Shown piece after piece: positions 14,962 through 24,876 of a DNA stretch of 64,000 nucleotides. The position numbers and the translations under genes are program-made. The stretch's first letter is position 1; each line of letters starts with the position of its first letter. Origin of the DNA: Psychrobacter sp. NG254 (lineage in GTDB: Bacteria; Pseudomonadota; Gammaproteobacteria; Pseudomonadales; Moraxellaceae). The notes below the pieces were generated by a model, which saw only the letters and a program-made list of their open reading frames with translations, was not told the DNA's origin and did not search any database. The stretch covers positions 62,001 through 126,000 of the forward strand of contig NZ_JADHDA010000007.1 in NCBI RefSeq assembly GCF_015277735.1. The letters are read 5' to 3'.

Positions 14962-15360
14962 ATGAAATTGAGAACGCATGTTGTAACGGTAGTGGGCGTA
15001 GCTGTGCTATCGTTTTCTACGATGTTATCAGCGCAGGCAGCAGCTGATAATGAGTATGTTTGTGAAAGCCTGTACATGGAGCAGTCATACGACTGTGCCA
15101 AAGAGGCCGTTATAGTAGAAAAAAACAGGCTAAATAAAGTTTATATGACGGCTTATCGTACGCTATCACCCACTCAAAAGCAGCAGCTTGATAAAGAGCA
15201 AATACTCTGGCTAAAGGCTCGTAATCATCAATGCGACTTTGATTATGATGGGGAAATGAACAACTCTGTGGTATACGCCATGATTGGTGCTGATGTGTGT
15301 ACAGCTAATGAGACACAGAAACGTAGTAAGGTAATTGCTAAGAAATATCATATCAAATAG
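14962..15360 (+). CDS. LprI-like periplasmic protein (DUF1311 family)
   Basis: The 132-residue protein has a signal peptide (1-26, ends AQA). The mature part has six cysteines, including CESLYMEQSYDCA, and the block LNKVYMTAYRTLSPTQKQQLDKEQILWLKARNHQCDF characteristic of the lysozyme-inhibitor LprI N-terminal domain. Some members inhibit lysozyme; for this one the role is inferred. It converges on proS across a shared terminator. Confidence 0.8.
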   Translation: MKLRTHVVTVVGVAVLSFSTMLSAQAAADNEYVCESLYMEQSYDCAKEAVIVEKNRLNKVYMTAYRTLSPTQKQQLDKEQILWLKARNHQCDFDYDGEMNNSVVYAMIGADVCTANETQKRSKVIAKKYHIK

Positions 15361-15382
15361 CAATTTGCAGTTAGCCATAAAT

Positions 15383-15421
15383 AAAAAGCGCCTACCTCAT
15401 TATTTGAGATAGGCGCTTTTT
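15383..15421. terminator. Bidirectional terminator between LprI-like gene and proS
   Basis: AAAAAGCGCCTA (15383-15394) pairs with TAGGCGCTTTTT (15410-15421). A-run and T-run on the two sides let it serve both converging genes. Confidence 0.88.
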
Positions 15422-15445
15422 ATATGGCTGCTTTTACTGGTAATG

Positions 15446-17164
15446 CTATTTGTTCATCACAGTGGCCAGTACTTCTTCGCGGCTTAATAACTGCTTTTCG
15501 GTATCGCGGCGATTCACGTATTCATACTTATCTTCAGCCAAGTTGCGGTCTGATACCACGATACGATGCGGAATACCAATCAGTTCAAGATCCGCAAACT
15601 TCACACCAGGACGCTCGTTACGATCGTCTAGCAACACATTGACACCTTGAGCTTTTAGCTCTTCGTACAATGCCATGGCCGTTTGCATGACAGTATCTTC
15701 TTTTGACTTCATGGGTATGATGGCGACTTCAAAAGGCGAAATGGAGTCTGCGGTATGCGGCGTTTGTGGCCACATGATGCCATTTTCATCGTTGTTCTGT
15801 TCGATAGCAGCAGCGATGATACGGCTCACACCAATACCGTAGCAACCCATCATTAGCGTGACCGGTTTGCCGTCTTCGCCTGAAACTCGGCAGTTGAGCG
15901 CTTGTGAGTACTTATCACCTAACTGGAAGATATGACCCACTTCGATACCACGTTTGATTTTCAGCGTGCCCTTACCATCAGGAGAAGGGTCGCCTTCTTG
16001 CACATTGCGCACATCAACAATACGTGTGATGCTGGCATCTCGTACCCAGTTCATGCCAATGGTGTGATGGTTGACTGTATTGGCACCAGCCACAAAATCG
16101 GACAATGTGGCAGCCGAGCGATCAACGAAAACTGGCATGTCTAAGTCGACGCCGATATAGCCTTTGTGCAAACCGGCCGCTTTTAATTCTTCATCAGAAG
16201 CTAATGTCAGTGGTACGTTGGCTTCTTCGATTTTTTCAGCTTTGATGGTGTTTAGCTGATGGTCACCGCGCAATACAATAGCAATCAGCTGTGGTTGATC
16301 GTCTTCGGTATGGCCATGCACAATCAAGGTTTTAACCGTGTTCGTGAGTGGGATGTCCAGATGTTCAGCTACCATCTTACAAGTGGTCATATTCTCTGTT
16401 AGCACATTTTCACGTGCCACGCTCGGCGCTTGACGCTCTGCTGTGCTTACCGATTCGGCAAGTTCAACATTGGCAGCATAGTCAGAGGCATCTGAGAAAG
16501 CAATGTCATCTTCGCCGCTGTCTGCGAGCACATGAAACTCATGTGATGCAAAGCCACCAATAGAACCCGTATCGGCTTGCACGGCACGAAAATCTAGACC
16601 CAAACGGGTAAAGATGCGCGTATAAGCCTCATACATATCATCGTAAGTCTTGGCCAAAGACGCCTGGTCAACATGGAACGAATAAGCATCTTTCATGGTA
16701 AATTCACGGGCGCGCATCACCCCAAAACGTGGACGAATCTCGTCACGGAATTTGTTTTGAATTTGAAAGAAAGTAATCGGTAGCTGTTTATAACTACGAA
16801 GCTCACCTTGTGCTAGGTTGGTAATCACTTCTTCGTGCGTAGGACCCAGTACAAAATCGCGATCATGACGGTCTTTGAATCTTAATAATTCAGGGCCATA
16901 ATCGTCGAAGCGTCCGGTCGTTTGCCAAAGCTCAGCAGGCTGGGTCATGGGCATGAGCACTTCTTGTGCACCAATGTTTTGCATCTCTTCGCGAACAATG
17001 CGTTCGACCTTTTGTAAGACGCGTAAACCCATGGGCAACCAAATATATAATCCAGAAGCGATTTTACGGATAAGACCCGCGCGCACCATCAATTGGCTTG
17101 AGGCGATATCGGCGTCACTTGGGGTTTCTTTTAGTGTGGCAAATAAAAATTGACTGGCTTTCAT
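15446..17164 (-). CDS. proS: Prolyl-tRNA synthetase
   Basis: The 572-residue class II enzyme attaches proline to tRNA-Pro in the cytoplasm. It has the bacterial three-part layout: catalytic core with PTHEEV and [26 protein letters not shown] (class II motif 2), an inserted editing domain in the middle (about 220-400) that removes alanine, and a C-terminal anticodon-binding domain with [13 protein letters not shown]. Length matches the family. It is monocistronic on the minus strand. Confidence 0.97.
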   Translation of the reverse strand: MKASQFLFATLKETPSDADIASSQLMVRAGLIRKIASGLYIWLPMGLRVLQKVERIVREEMQNIGAQEVLMPMTQPAELWQTTGRFDDYGPELLRFKDRHDRDFVLGPTHEEVITNLAQGELRSYKQLPITFFQIQNKFRDEIRPRFGVMRAREFTMKDAYSFHVDQASLAKTYDDMYEAYTRIFTRLGLDFRAVQADTGSIGGFASHEFHVLADSGEDDIAFSDASDYAANVELAESVSTAERQAPSVARENVLTENMTTCKMVAEHLDIPLTNTVKTLIVHGHTEDDQPQLIAIVLRGDHQLNTIKAEKIEEANVPLTLASDEELKAAGLHKGYIGVDLDMPVFVDRSAATLSDFVAGANTVNHHTIGMNWVRDASITRIVDVRNVQEGDPSPDGKGTLKIKRGIEVGHIFQLGDKYSQALNCRVSGEDGKPVTLMMGCYGIGVSRIIAAAIEQNNDENGIMWPQTPHTADSISPFEVAIIPMKSKEDTVMQTAMALYEELKAQGVNVLLDDRNERPGVKFADLELIGIPHRIVVSDRNLAEDKYEYVNRRDTEKQLLSREEVLATVMNK

Positions 17165-17502
17165 AAATAAAGCGGAACCTTATCAACGATAAAAAAATAA
17201 GAAGAAATAGTAGGATGTTGAGCGTACGGTCAATCGTTTCACTGCCGCGGCAAACTTACCTTTATTACTTAGCAAGAATCTAGGGTATTCCCTAGTGACG
17301 AACATGCTCATATAAAAAGCATATTAGCAAAAACCACCCTTATGAAAGAGGGGTAGATTTGAATTGAGATATCATCATGTCGAAATGCAAAGTATTCAGA
17401 TCAAAAGTCTGATAAATGCATTTACACTGACATTTTATGCATACAATCTGACTATGTTAGGTAAAGTTGGCCTAAGACGCAATGACTTTTTGTTTTTTCA
17501 GA

Positions 17503-17520
17503 CCGAACGTTACGTAACGG
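17503..17520. promoter_or_regulatory. Palindromic operator candidate between proS and DUF4230 gene
   Basis: CGTTACGTAACG (17508-17519) is a perfect 12-base palindrome framed by CCG and G. The 540-base gap between proS and the next gene holds no other convincing gene or RNA. Operator function is a guess from symmetry. Confidence 0.3.
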
Positions 17521-17676
17521 CGAAAATAAGGCTCAAATAACGGAGACGTTTATATAAATTTACGACAAAAAAGCGCTATATTTCAGAGGTAGCTTAATAC
17601 GTCATTATGTAGAAGATTGGTAGCGATTACTTGAAGTTATAGCATGACAGTCATATCTAAACTGTAGACGTTGATT

Positions 17677-17704
17677 TTGGTTTTGCGGACTCTAGTTTTA
17701 TAAT
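17677..17704 (+). promoter_or_regulatory. Promoter of the DUF4230-like gene
   Basis: TTGGTT (17677-17682) and TATAAT (17699-17704) are 16 bases apart. The -10 box overlaps the first in-frame ATG at 17703, which rules out that ATG and supports the start at 17742. Confidence 0.65.
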
Positions 17705-17741
17705 GGCTCATAAAAAACGATACAACATAAAGGTAGCTTCT

Positions 17742-18473
17742 ATGAATAGTCCTGATATGAATAATACAACTCGCCAGCCTACCAAAACCCCGATCGCAAA
17801 GATGTCGTGGGTGGTTTTGCTTATCGGCCTAGCTGCCATTGTATTTGCAATTTATAGTATTCAAAACAGTACCAAAGAAGCACCGATAGAAACCATTACC
17901 CGCGAAGGTGTAGTCACTCAAATCCAAAATTTGAATCGTTTGGAAACGGTCTCATTCAGTGTTGATACGGTTATCACCAGTGAGCGCAATGGCAGTTGGC
18001 AAAAGCTGTGGCAAGATGAGCAAAAAGGGCTGTTCATCGCGCATGGTCGCGTAGAGGCAGGGGTAGATCTGAGTGCATTGACGCCAGAGATGGTGCAAGT
18101 GGTGCCAGCAGTTCAATCTGATGAGACAACAGAAGGTGAACTAGGAGCAATGAGTAACACAGCTATGCCGCAAATCAATATTACTTTGCCGCCCTCAGAG
18201 ATATTCTCAGTATATCTAGACGATATCGAGATTTATGATTGGCAGACAGGGGCATTTGGCATGATGCAAGTTGACCCCAAGATATTTGACCAAGCACAGA
18301 GCATGGCCAAAAAAGAAGTCCTAGAGCGTGCTTGTCGTGGTGATGTCATGACCATGGCACTACAAAACGCCCAAACCCAATTGCAGCAGCTATTTGCATT
18401 AACAGGGGCAGTAGTGACTGTCACTACCCAAGGCGCAGGCGCGTGTCAACTGCCCGCCACTGCGAATGGCTAG
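17742..18473 (+). CDS. DUF4230-like membrane-anchored protein
   Basis: The 243-residue protein has a polar N-terminus, one membrane span (about 20-42, WVVLLIGLAAIVFAIYS) and an extracytoplasmic domain with the pattern of DUF4230 proteins (TREGVVTQIQNLNRLETVSFSVDTVITSER). The function of the family is unknown. The ATG at 17742 has AAGG upstream. It converges on phrB with only 22 bases between. Confidence 0.65.
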   Translation: MNSPDMNNTTRQPTKTPIAKMSWVVLLIGLAAIVFAIYSIQNSTKEAPIETITREGVVTQIQNLNRLETVSFSVDTVITSERNGSWQKLWQDEQKGLFIAHGRVEAGVDLSALTPEMVQVVPAVQSDETTEGELGAMSNTAMPQINITLPPSEIFSVYLDDIEIYDWQTGAFGMMQVDPKIFDQAQSMAKKEVLERACRGDVMTMALQNAQTQLQQLFALTGAVVTVTTQGAGACQLPATANG

Positions 18474-18495
18474 TCTGCTAGTTGTTTTCTAAAAC

Positions 18496-20124
18496 TTAAG
18501 CTTCTTTTTTAAATTCAGCAATAGTCAATTGACGAGCTACTTTATGTTCAACCATCGGCGCAGGGTAATCAACATCGTTAAACTTACCACCTTTTCCTAA
18601 TTCTTTACGCATCTTATCTTCGCTATGCAAAATAGTAGCAGGGACATCCTGTAGTTCAGGAAGCCACGTTTTGATAAATTCGGCTTTGGCATCATGAGTA
18701 TTGGCTTGACTAAAGGGATTCATAATACGGAAGTAGGGCGCTGAGTCAGTGCCCGTAGAAGCGCTCCACTGCCAGCCACCATTATTGGACGCAAAATCCC
18801 CATCTATGAGCTGCTGCATAAAATAACGCTCACCCAAGCGCCAATCAATCAATAAATCCTTCGTCAAAAACATCGCTGTGACCATACGCAGTCGATTATG
18901 CATAAACCCCGTCGCATTCATACAACGCATCGCAGCATCTACGAGCGGCACGCCTGTCATGCCTGTGCACCATGCTTCAAAAGTATCAGTGTTATACGAC
19001 CAGTTAATCTTGGTATCTGTCGCTTCTTTATACGCCTTATGACGAATCAGGTTTGGCTTTTCGACCAGCACGTGCCGATAAAAGTCTCGCCAGGCAAGCT
19101 CGCTTATCCAGCGATTGATGTCCTCATTGTCGCCATCATTGCCATGTAGTTTCTCTTGTGCTGCGTTTGCCTGTAGATAGCAAAGCCTAGGGCTTATAGA
19201 GCCGATAGTCAGATAAGCCGATAACTGACTGGTGGCATGTAGGTGCGGTACATCGCGGCTGACATCATAATCATTGATGTCATCATTGACGAATACCTCT
19301 AGGCGCTGGCAAGCGGCAGACTCACCTGCAGGATAGGCGTCTCTTGCTTGGTTAAGCTGAGCTGTCATATCGATATGTCGCAAAGACTCGTTCTTTTCTA
19401 ATGTCTGCTGGTAGTGACTCAGCATTTTTTCACTGAGTGCTTTGATATCGTCAATTGTATTAGCAAACGTTTGCGATGATTTTAGCTTGATTTTATAATC
19501 ACTATCCACTGCGGGTGCTTCATGCATTTGAATGGTGCTGACGTCCAACGTATGTCGCCACTTTTTATAAAACGGCGTAAAGACCTTATACATACTATCG
19601 CCATCATTGGTCGTGATGCTTTGCGGTGGCAAAATGCATTGATCATGCCAGCGGACAAACTCGATATTGTCTTTTGCCAGTTGTTTGCTTAATTGTTCAT
19701 CACGATCAATCTCATTGCCCTCGTACTCATGATTGGCCATGACGCAGCTGATTTCATTTTCATTGCATAAGGTTGTGAGCGCCTTTATACAGTCTGAGAA
19801 GTTTGGACAAACTTGAACGATCAAGGTGATGTTTAGTTTTTCTTGCAATGTCTTTGCTAAGATAGGTAACGTGCGGGCAATGTGCTCGACTTGGACAAGG
19901 GAGGTATCATGCGCTTGCCACTGCTCAGGCGTCAAAAAGAATACGGCAGACACTGAGGCGTTGTCCTCTTTTGCACGTTCGCAAAGCGCTGCTAAAGCGG
20001 TATTGTCATGGATACGTAGGTCACGGCGAAACCACATCAAGTAATGGAGTGGATTTTTGCTAGTAGCGTTGTCGTCAGTATCAGTATCAGTATCAGTAGC
20101 GGCTGTCTGTGCAGTCTTAGACAT
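18496..20124 (-). CDS. phrB: Deoxyribodipyrimidine photolyase
   Basis: The 542-residue flavoprotein uses blue light to split cyclobutane pyrimidine dimers. It has the N-terminal photolyase antenna domain (LMWFRRDLRIHDNTALAAL) and a C-terminal FAD domain with WISELAWRDFYRHV, MRCMNATGFMHNRLRM and FASNNGGWQWSASTGTDSAPYFRIMNP in separate conserved blocks. About 28 extra N-terminal residues include a Thr-Asp repeat coded by a hexanucleotide tandem repeat. Divergent from trpF. Confidence 0.95.
   Translation of the reverse strand: MSKTAQTAATDTDTDTDDNATSKNPLHYLMWFRRDLRIHDNTALAALCERAKEDNASVSAVFFLTPEQWQAHDTSLVQVEHIARTLPILAKTLQEKLNITLIVQVCPNFSDCIKALTTLCNENEISCVMANHEYEGNEIDRDEQLSKQLAKDNIEFVRWHDQCILPPQSITTNDGDSMYKVFTPFYKKWRHTLDVSTIQMHEAPAVDSDYKIKLKSSQTFANTIDDIKALSEKMLSHYQQTLEKNESLRHIDMTAQLNQARDAYPAGESAACQRLEVFVNDDINDYDVSRDVPHLHATSQLSAYLTIGSISPRLCYLQANAAQEKLHGNDGDNEDINRWISELAWRDFYRHVLVEKPNLIRHKAYKEATDTKINWSYNTDTFEAWCTGMTGVPLVDAAMRCMNATGFMHNRLRMVTAMFLTKDLLIDWRLGERYFMQQLIDGDFASNNGGWQWSASTGTDSAPYFRIMNPFSQANTHDAKAEFIKTWLPELQDVPATILHSEDKMRKELGKGGKFNDVDYPAPMVEHKVARQLTIAEFKKEA
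20075..20098. repeat. Hexanucleotide tandem repeat (TCAGTA)x4 in phrB 5' end
   Basis: Four perfect copies of TCAGTA encode a Thr-Asp repeat on the minus strand. Copy-number change would keep the frame. Confidence 0.9.
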
Positions 20125-20325
20125 CGAAGTATCCCTATATTAATCAATCGCAATCATAAACAAAACTAAGGATAAAAGTATGCTAGGATAAGTTTTTGGA
20201 TGCAATGGCTTTGCCGTTTGGTTAACAAAACCTCATCACATCTAACGATTTATCTTTAGCTTGAACCTATCTGATGCCGCTATAATCGGTGTCATATTCA
20301 GTACCATGAAACGCAAGGTCACAAA

Positions 20326-20997
20326 ATGCACGTTAAGTTTTGCGGGTTTACTCAGCTTAGTGATATACAGACTGCGGCACAGCTAGGTGCAGATGCAGTG
20401 GGTTTGGTGTTTTATCCACCAAGTCCACGTGCAGTCACGATAGAGCAGGCGCAAACCCTGAGCGCTGCTGTACCTGCTTTTGTCAGCGTGGTGGCGTTGG
20501 TGGTCAATATGTCTGAAGATGAGCTGATTAAATTAGCAAACAACGTCTCTTTTGATATTATCCAGTTCCATGGTGATGAGACGCCTGAGCAGTGCCAACA
20601 GCTAGCAGGTATAACCAATAAACGCTGGATTAAAGCGTTACGTATCAATACAGAGCAAGATACCCTCGATAGTGTCCGCGCTCAGATTAACCAGTTTGCG
20701 ACCGCAGGTGCCAGTAGTATTTTACTGGATGCTTATCATCAAGATGCATACGGCGGTACAGGGCAGCGTTTTGACTGGAGTCTCATTCCACATGACAGTG
20801 CACTGCCGATCATATTGGCAGGTGGTCTCGATGCCGACAATGTCGCAGCTACGTTGGACTTGCCTATCTATGGCGTCGATGTGAGCGGTGGTATCGAGGT
20901 TGATAAAGGTAAAAAAGACGCTGCCAAAATGCGTGCCTTTATGAAAGCGGTCAAGCGCGATCGATGGCAAAACGCTACGGTCACTGGCGCCATCTAA
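20326..20997 (+). CDS. trpF: Phosphoribosylanthranilate isomerase
   Basis: The 223-residue TIM-barrel enzyme performs the third step of tryptophan synthesis. VKFCGFT carries the catalytic cysteine near residue 6, LDAYHQDAYGGTGQRFDW carries the acid and phosphate loop, and LAGGLDADNV and GVDVSGGIE form the phosphate-binding end. It precedes trpB by 159 bases, in the usual trpFBA order of this group. Confidence 0.96.
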   Translation: MHVKFCGFTQLSDIQTAAQLGADAVGLVFYPPSPRAVTIEQAQTLSAAVPAFVSVVALVVNMSEDELIKLANNVSFDIIQFHGDETPEQCQQLAGITNKRWIKALRINTEQDTLDSVRAQINQFATAGASSILLDAYHQDAYGGTGQRFDWSLIPHDSALPIILAGGLDADNVAATLDLPIYGVDVSGGIEVDKGKKDAAKMRAFMKAVKRDRWQNATVTGAI

Positions 20998-21156
20998 GTG
21001 GGTTTGTATCAAGTTGTTTGCTATACATAATCTGCTTAGTTGATCGTTATTCCGATTTTCTGCTTGAATCTTATTACGTTGTTATCCCTTTTATTATTTT
21101 CTCTCTAGTTATCTAAAGTTATCTAAAAAATACCACTTATTACAGTAGGAATTATC

Positions 21157-22431
21157 ATGAGTCATGTCGAGAACAAAGATTTATCTGCCACTGCACAATC
21201 TGTAAACACCTTTACCAATCCTGAAAATGTACAGGATTTTAACCAATACCCTGATGCACGCGGTCATTTCGGTGTACATGGGGGTCGTTTTGTCTCTGAG
21301 ACGCTAATGGCTGCTCTAGAAGAGCTAGAAGCGCTTTATACTAAAGTCAAAGCCGATCCAGCATTCTGGGAAGAGTATCACAACGATTTGGTCAATTATG
21401 TTGGTCGTCCAACGCCGCTTTATCATGCTAAGCGTTTGAGCGATGAAATCGGCGGTGCGCAAATTTATTTCAAACGTGAAGATCTAAACCATACAGGCGC
21501 GCATAAAGTAAATAACACCATTGGTCAGGCATTGCTTGCCAAAATGTGTGGCAAAAAACGTATCATCGCTGAGACTGGCGCAGGACAGCATGGCGTAGCC
21601 ACGGCAACGATTGCGGCACGCTTAGGGCTAGAATGTATCGTCTATATGGGCGCGGACGATGTCGAGCGCCAAAAGATGAACGTCTATCGTATGCGTCTGC
21701 TTGGCGCAACAGTAGTGCCAGTAACCTCTGGCTCACGTACGCTCAAAGATGCGATGAATGAAGCGATGCGCGACTGGGTCACCAATGTCGATAGCACGTA
21801 TTATATTATTGGTACGGTTGCAGGCCCGCACCCTTATCCGCTATTGGTTCGTGATTTCCAAGCGATTATCGGTAAAGAAGCACGTATTCAGCATTTAGAA
21901 AAAACAGGCAAAATGCCTGATGCATTAGTTGCTTGTGTCGGTGGTGGCTCAAATGCGATTGGTTTGTTCTTTGACTTCTTGAACGATACTGACGTTAAGA
22001 TGTACGGTGTCGAGGCAACAGGCGACGGTATCGAAACAGGTCGCCATTCAGCGCCACTAGCAGCTGGTCGTATCGGTGTACTGCACGGTAACCGTACTTA
22101 CCTGATGGCAGATGATGATGGTCAGATTCAAGAGACACATTCTATCTCAGCAGGTCTTGATTATCCTGGTGTTGGCCCTGAGCACAGCTTCTTGAAAGAC
22201 ATGAAGCGCGTTGAATACGTGGGCTGTACGGATAAAGAGGCGCTAGAAGGCTTCCATGAGGCAACTCGCAAAGAAGGGATCATTCCTGCGCTTGAGACTG
22301 CTCATGCCGTCGCTTATGCATTGAAACTGGCTAAAACCATGACACCAGATCAGACGATCATCGTCAACATGTCAGGTCGCGGTGACAAAGACTTGCATTC
22401 AGTGATGAAGGCAGAAGGGATTGAGATGTAG
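21157..22431 (+). CDS. trpB: Tryptophan synthase beta subunit
   Basis: The 424-residue PLP enzyme joins indole and serine. HTGAHKVNN places the PLP lysine at residue 117, and GGGSNAIG forms the phosphate-binding loop. The N-terminus is about 25 residues longer than in E. coli. AGGA lies six bases before the ATG. trpA follows after a 127-base gap that contains a strong inverted repeat. Confidence 0.97.
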   Translation: MSHVENKDLSATAQSVNTFTNPENVQDFNQYPDARGHFGVHGGRFVSETLMAALEELEALYTKVKADPAFWEEYHNDLVNYVGRPTPLYHAKRLSDEIGGAQIYFKREDLNHTGAHKVNNTIGQALLAKMCGKKRIIAETGAGQHGVATATIAARLGLECIVYMGADDVERQKMNVYRMRLLGATVVPVTSGSRTLKDAMNEAMRDWVTNVDSTYYIIGTVAGPHPYPLLVRDFQAIIGKEARIQHLEKTGKMPDALVACVGGGSNAIGLFFDFLNDTDVKMYGVEATGDGIETGRHSAPLAAGRIGVLHGNRTYLMADDDGQIQETHSISAGLDYPGVGPEHSFLKDMKRVEYVGCTDKEALEGFHEATRKEGIIPALETAHAVAYALKLAKTMTPDQTIIVNMSGRGDKDLHSVMKAEGIEM

Positions 22432-22478
22432 TAACGAGCATTTGCAATAAGTTACTAGATTATTCTTTATAGGAAAAA

Positions 22479-22530
22479 TTGTTTGACCTTTTATTGTTCA
22501 ATATAGATTATTAAATGAAAGGTCAAACAA
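22479..22530. repeat. 13-bp inverted repeat between trpB and trpA
   Basis: TTGTTTGACCTTT (22479-22491) and AAAGGTCAAACAA (22518-22530) are perfectly complementary around a 26-base AT-rich loop. No T run follows. It may stabilise or process the mRNA, or lower trpA readthrough. Confidence 0.7.
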
Positions 22531-22558
22531 GCCAGTTTATAATAATTAAGAGACCATT

Positions 22559-23383
22559 ATGACAAGAATTGAAATTACCTTTGAAACCTTAAAAGCGCAA
22601 AATAAAAAAGCCCTGATTCCTTATGTGATGGCAGGCGATCCTAATCCGACCACTACCGTAGGTCTGTTGCACGATTTAGTGAAGCACGGCGCAGATATGA
22701 TCGAAGTTGGTCTGCCATTCTCTGACCCAATGGCTGACGGCCCTGTTGTCGCTTTGGCTGGTGAGCGTGCATTGGCCGCTGGTACGAGTACCCGTGATGC
22801 GCTAAAAATGGTTGCAGAATTTCGTCAAACAGACACGCAGACGCCAATCATCTTGATGGGCTATCTCAATCCTGTTGAAATCATCGGCTATGACAACTTT
22901 GTGGCGCTATGCGAACAGTCAGGCGTTGATGGTTTATTGATGGTAGATTTACCGCCAGCAGAAGCGGGCAGCTTTACTCAGCATTTGACAGATCATTCGA
23001 TGAATGAGATTTTCTTGCTGTCGCCAACGACCTTGCCTGAGCGCCGTGAGCAAGTATTGACTCATTGTGGTGGTTATATTTATTATGTATCGCTAAAAGG
23101 TGTGACAGGTTCAGCGACGCTAGATACTGATGCTGTGGCAACTCAAGTTAAAGCAATTAAAGCAGAGACAGACCTGCCAGTATGCGTTGGTTTTGGTATC
23201 CGTGATGGCGCATCAGCCAAGGCAATTGGTACTCATGCAGATGGCGTAATCGTCGGTAGTGCGTTGGTGCAGAACTTTGCCGATATCGATGCCAACGACG
23301 CGGCTGCTGTTGCAAATGCTCAGCAAAAAATCATGGAAAAAATGGATGAGCTGCGCAGTGCTTTAGACAGCTTAAGCGCATAG
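22559..23383 (+). CDS. trpA: Tryptophan synthase alpha subunit
   Basis: The 274-residue TIM-barrel subunit cleaves indole-glycerol phosphate and channels indole to TrpB. The catalytic residues Glu49 (IEVGLPFSDP) and Asp60 (MADGP) are at the standard positions. GFGIRDG and GVIVGSALV form the phosphate site. A weak terminator-like hairpin follows. Confidence 0.97.
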   Translation: MTRIEITFETLKAQNKKALIPYVMAGDPNPTTTVGLLHDLVKHGADMIEVGLPFSDPMADGPVVALAGERALAAGTSTRDALKMVAEFRQTDTQTPIILMGYLNPVEIIGYDNFVALCEQSGVDGLLMVDLPPAEAGSFTQHLTDHSMNEIFLLSPTTLPERREQVLTHCGGYIYYVSLKGVTGSATLDTDAVATQVKAIKAETDLPVCVGFGIRDGASAKAIGTHADGVIVGSALVQNFADIDANDAAAVANAQQKIMEKMDELRSALDSLSA

Positions 23384-23409
23384 TAGTGGAACTTTAGTAT
23401 ATAGATAGC

Positions 23410-23433
23410 AAGATGACCAAATGTGGTCATCTT
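23410..23433 (+). terminator. Hairpin after trpA
   Basis: AAGATGACC (23410-23418) pairs with GGTCATCTT (23425-23433); the T tail is short and broken, so termination may be partial. Confidence 0.5.
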
Positions 23434-23497
23434 TGGTTTACAAGCTTACATGGCTATCAGTGCCGACCCAAGACAATATCAAATGACTTTGCTAAAT

Positions 23498-23519
23498 TTA
23501 GTTTACGAGTGTAAACTAA
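23498..23519. promoter_or_regulatory. Palindromic operator candidate upstream of accD
   Basis: TTAGTTTAC and GTAAACTAA form a perfect 9-bp inverted repeat with a four-base spacer. Its right half with spacer, ACGAGTGTAAACTA (23505-23518), recurs at 60463-60476 upstream of acpP. A regulator of lipid synthesis genes is a possible ligand (inference). Confidence 0.45.
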
Positions 23520-23743
23520 TACGACTATTATATAGGGTCTAGTAGCTGTTATTTGTCACGAGCGGCTATTGATAAGCACACAGTCAACCTATCAGTGCGT
23601 AAGTGAAAAGTTAAACACGTAATCGTGCTGTATAATGGCTCATGTTATGACTGAATGTAATGCTTAGCGCAGACCACTATGACACTTTCAATGACAAGCG
23701 AATGAGCCAACTTGTCAGTAAGCCTTTTATGATGGCAAATAAT

Positions 23744-24676
23744 ATGACTGATACAATAACAACACCCGATAACACGACTGCTACCACCGCGCCAAACAGC
23801 AATGCGGGGCAGTCATGGTTCAATCGTCCGATACCAGGTATCAAGCAGCAATTAACTGCCCAATTGACAGCGGTAGAGACCGAGCCGTCGACCAAATGTA
23901 GTAATTGTCATTCGATGATTACCAACACCGCGCTTATCTTTAACTGCTATGTGTGTCCACACTGTGATCACCATCTGCCGATGAGCGCTCGTGAGCGTTT
24001 GAATTGGTTGCTGGATCAAGTCGAAGGCGAGACAGGGCAAGAGTTCACGGCAAAAGACCCACTCAGATTTGTGGATAGCAAGCCATATCCTGCACGTATG
24101 AGTGAAGCACAAGAAAAAACAGGCGAGTCTGAGGCGCTGGTTGCTATGTATGGCAAACTGCGTAATCTTGATATCGTTGCTTGTGCCTTTGATTTCCGCT
24201 TTATGGGCGGATCAATGGGGTCAGTCGTTGGTGACCGTTTTGTGCAAGCAGCCGAAAAAGCGCTAGAACAAAAGATACCTTTAGTGTGCTTTGCTGCTTC
24301 TGGCGGTGCGCGTATGCAAGAAGGCCTGTTGTCATTAATGCAAATGGCAAGGACTGCTGCAGCTATCGAGCGTTTAAGAATCGCTGGTATTCCTTATATT
24401 GTGGTATTGACCAATCCTGTGTACGGTGGTGTTACCGCGTCACTCGCGATGCTAGGTGATATTCATTTAGCAGAACCAAAAGCCATGATTGGCTTTGCGG
24501 GTAAGCGAGTGATTGAGCAGACCGTCCGTGAGACGCTAGAAGAGCCGTTCCAGCGTGCCGAGTTCTTGTTAGAGCACGGCGTAGTAGATGAAGTGGTGCA
24601 TCGTCATCAGCTAATTGATACGATCTATCGTCTGCTTGCAAAACTATGCCGCGTACCAAACGTAGATGCTCAGTAA
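23744..24676 (+). CDS. accD: Acetyl-CoA carboxylase carboxyltransferase beta subunit
   Basis: The protein transfers the carboxyl group from biotin to acetyl-CoA as part of the AccA/AccD complex, the first step of fatty acid synthesis. A C4 zinc ribbon (CSNCHS...CYVCPHC) is followed by the crotonase-like core with FMGGSMGSVVGDRF and GGARMQEG. The start is uncertain: in-frame ATGs occur at 23660, 23702, 23729, 23732 and 23744 and none has a strong ribosome-binding site. I chose 23744 (310 residues), nearest the family length. folC follows, as in many gammaproteobacteria. Confidence 0.93.
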   Translation: MTDTITTPDNTTATTAPNSNAGQSWFNRPIPGIKQQLTAQLTAVETEPSTKCSNCHSMITNTALIFNCYVCPHCDHHLPMSARERLNWLLDQVEGETGQEFTAKDPLRFVDSKPYPARMSEAQEKTGESEALVAMYGKLRNLDIVACAFDFRFMGGSMGSVVGDRFVQAAEKALEQKIPLVCFAASGGARMQEGLLSLMQMARTAAAIERLRIAGIPYIVVLTNPVYGGVTASLAMLGDIHLAEPKAMIGFAGKRVIEQTVRETLEEPFQRAEFLLEHGVVDEVVHRHQLIDTIYRLLAKLCRVPNVDAQ

Positions 24677-24780
24677 AGTGAGATGCTCGATAAGGTAAGT
24701 TACTCAGTATATCGAGTCATTTATTGAGTGCATAACAGCTTAGCCGCGTGCTAACATCTACTGCATATGCAAGACCTTCT

Positions 24781-24819
24781 AATAGCATTTATCGTCATTG
24801 CGCGGTAAATGCTATTTTT
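24781..24819 (+). terminator. Terminator after accD
   Basis: AATAGCATTTA (24781-24791) pairs with TAAATGCTATT (24806-24816) and is followed by T residues, so accD and folC may be partly uncoupled. Confidence 0.8.
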
Positions 24820-24876
24820 GGTTTTAGCTAATACATATATTTTTATCTCTTATTAAATTTTATATAGGTTTTATTC

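Noticed and set aside
17703..17741. Upstream ATG for the DUF4230-like gene
   Set aside because: It overlaps the -10 box of the only good promoter; the ATG at 17742 has AAGG at proper distance.
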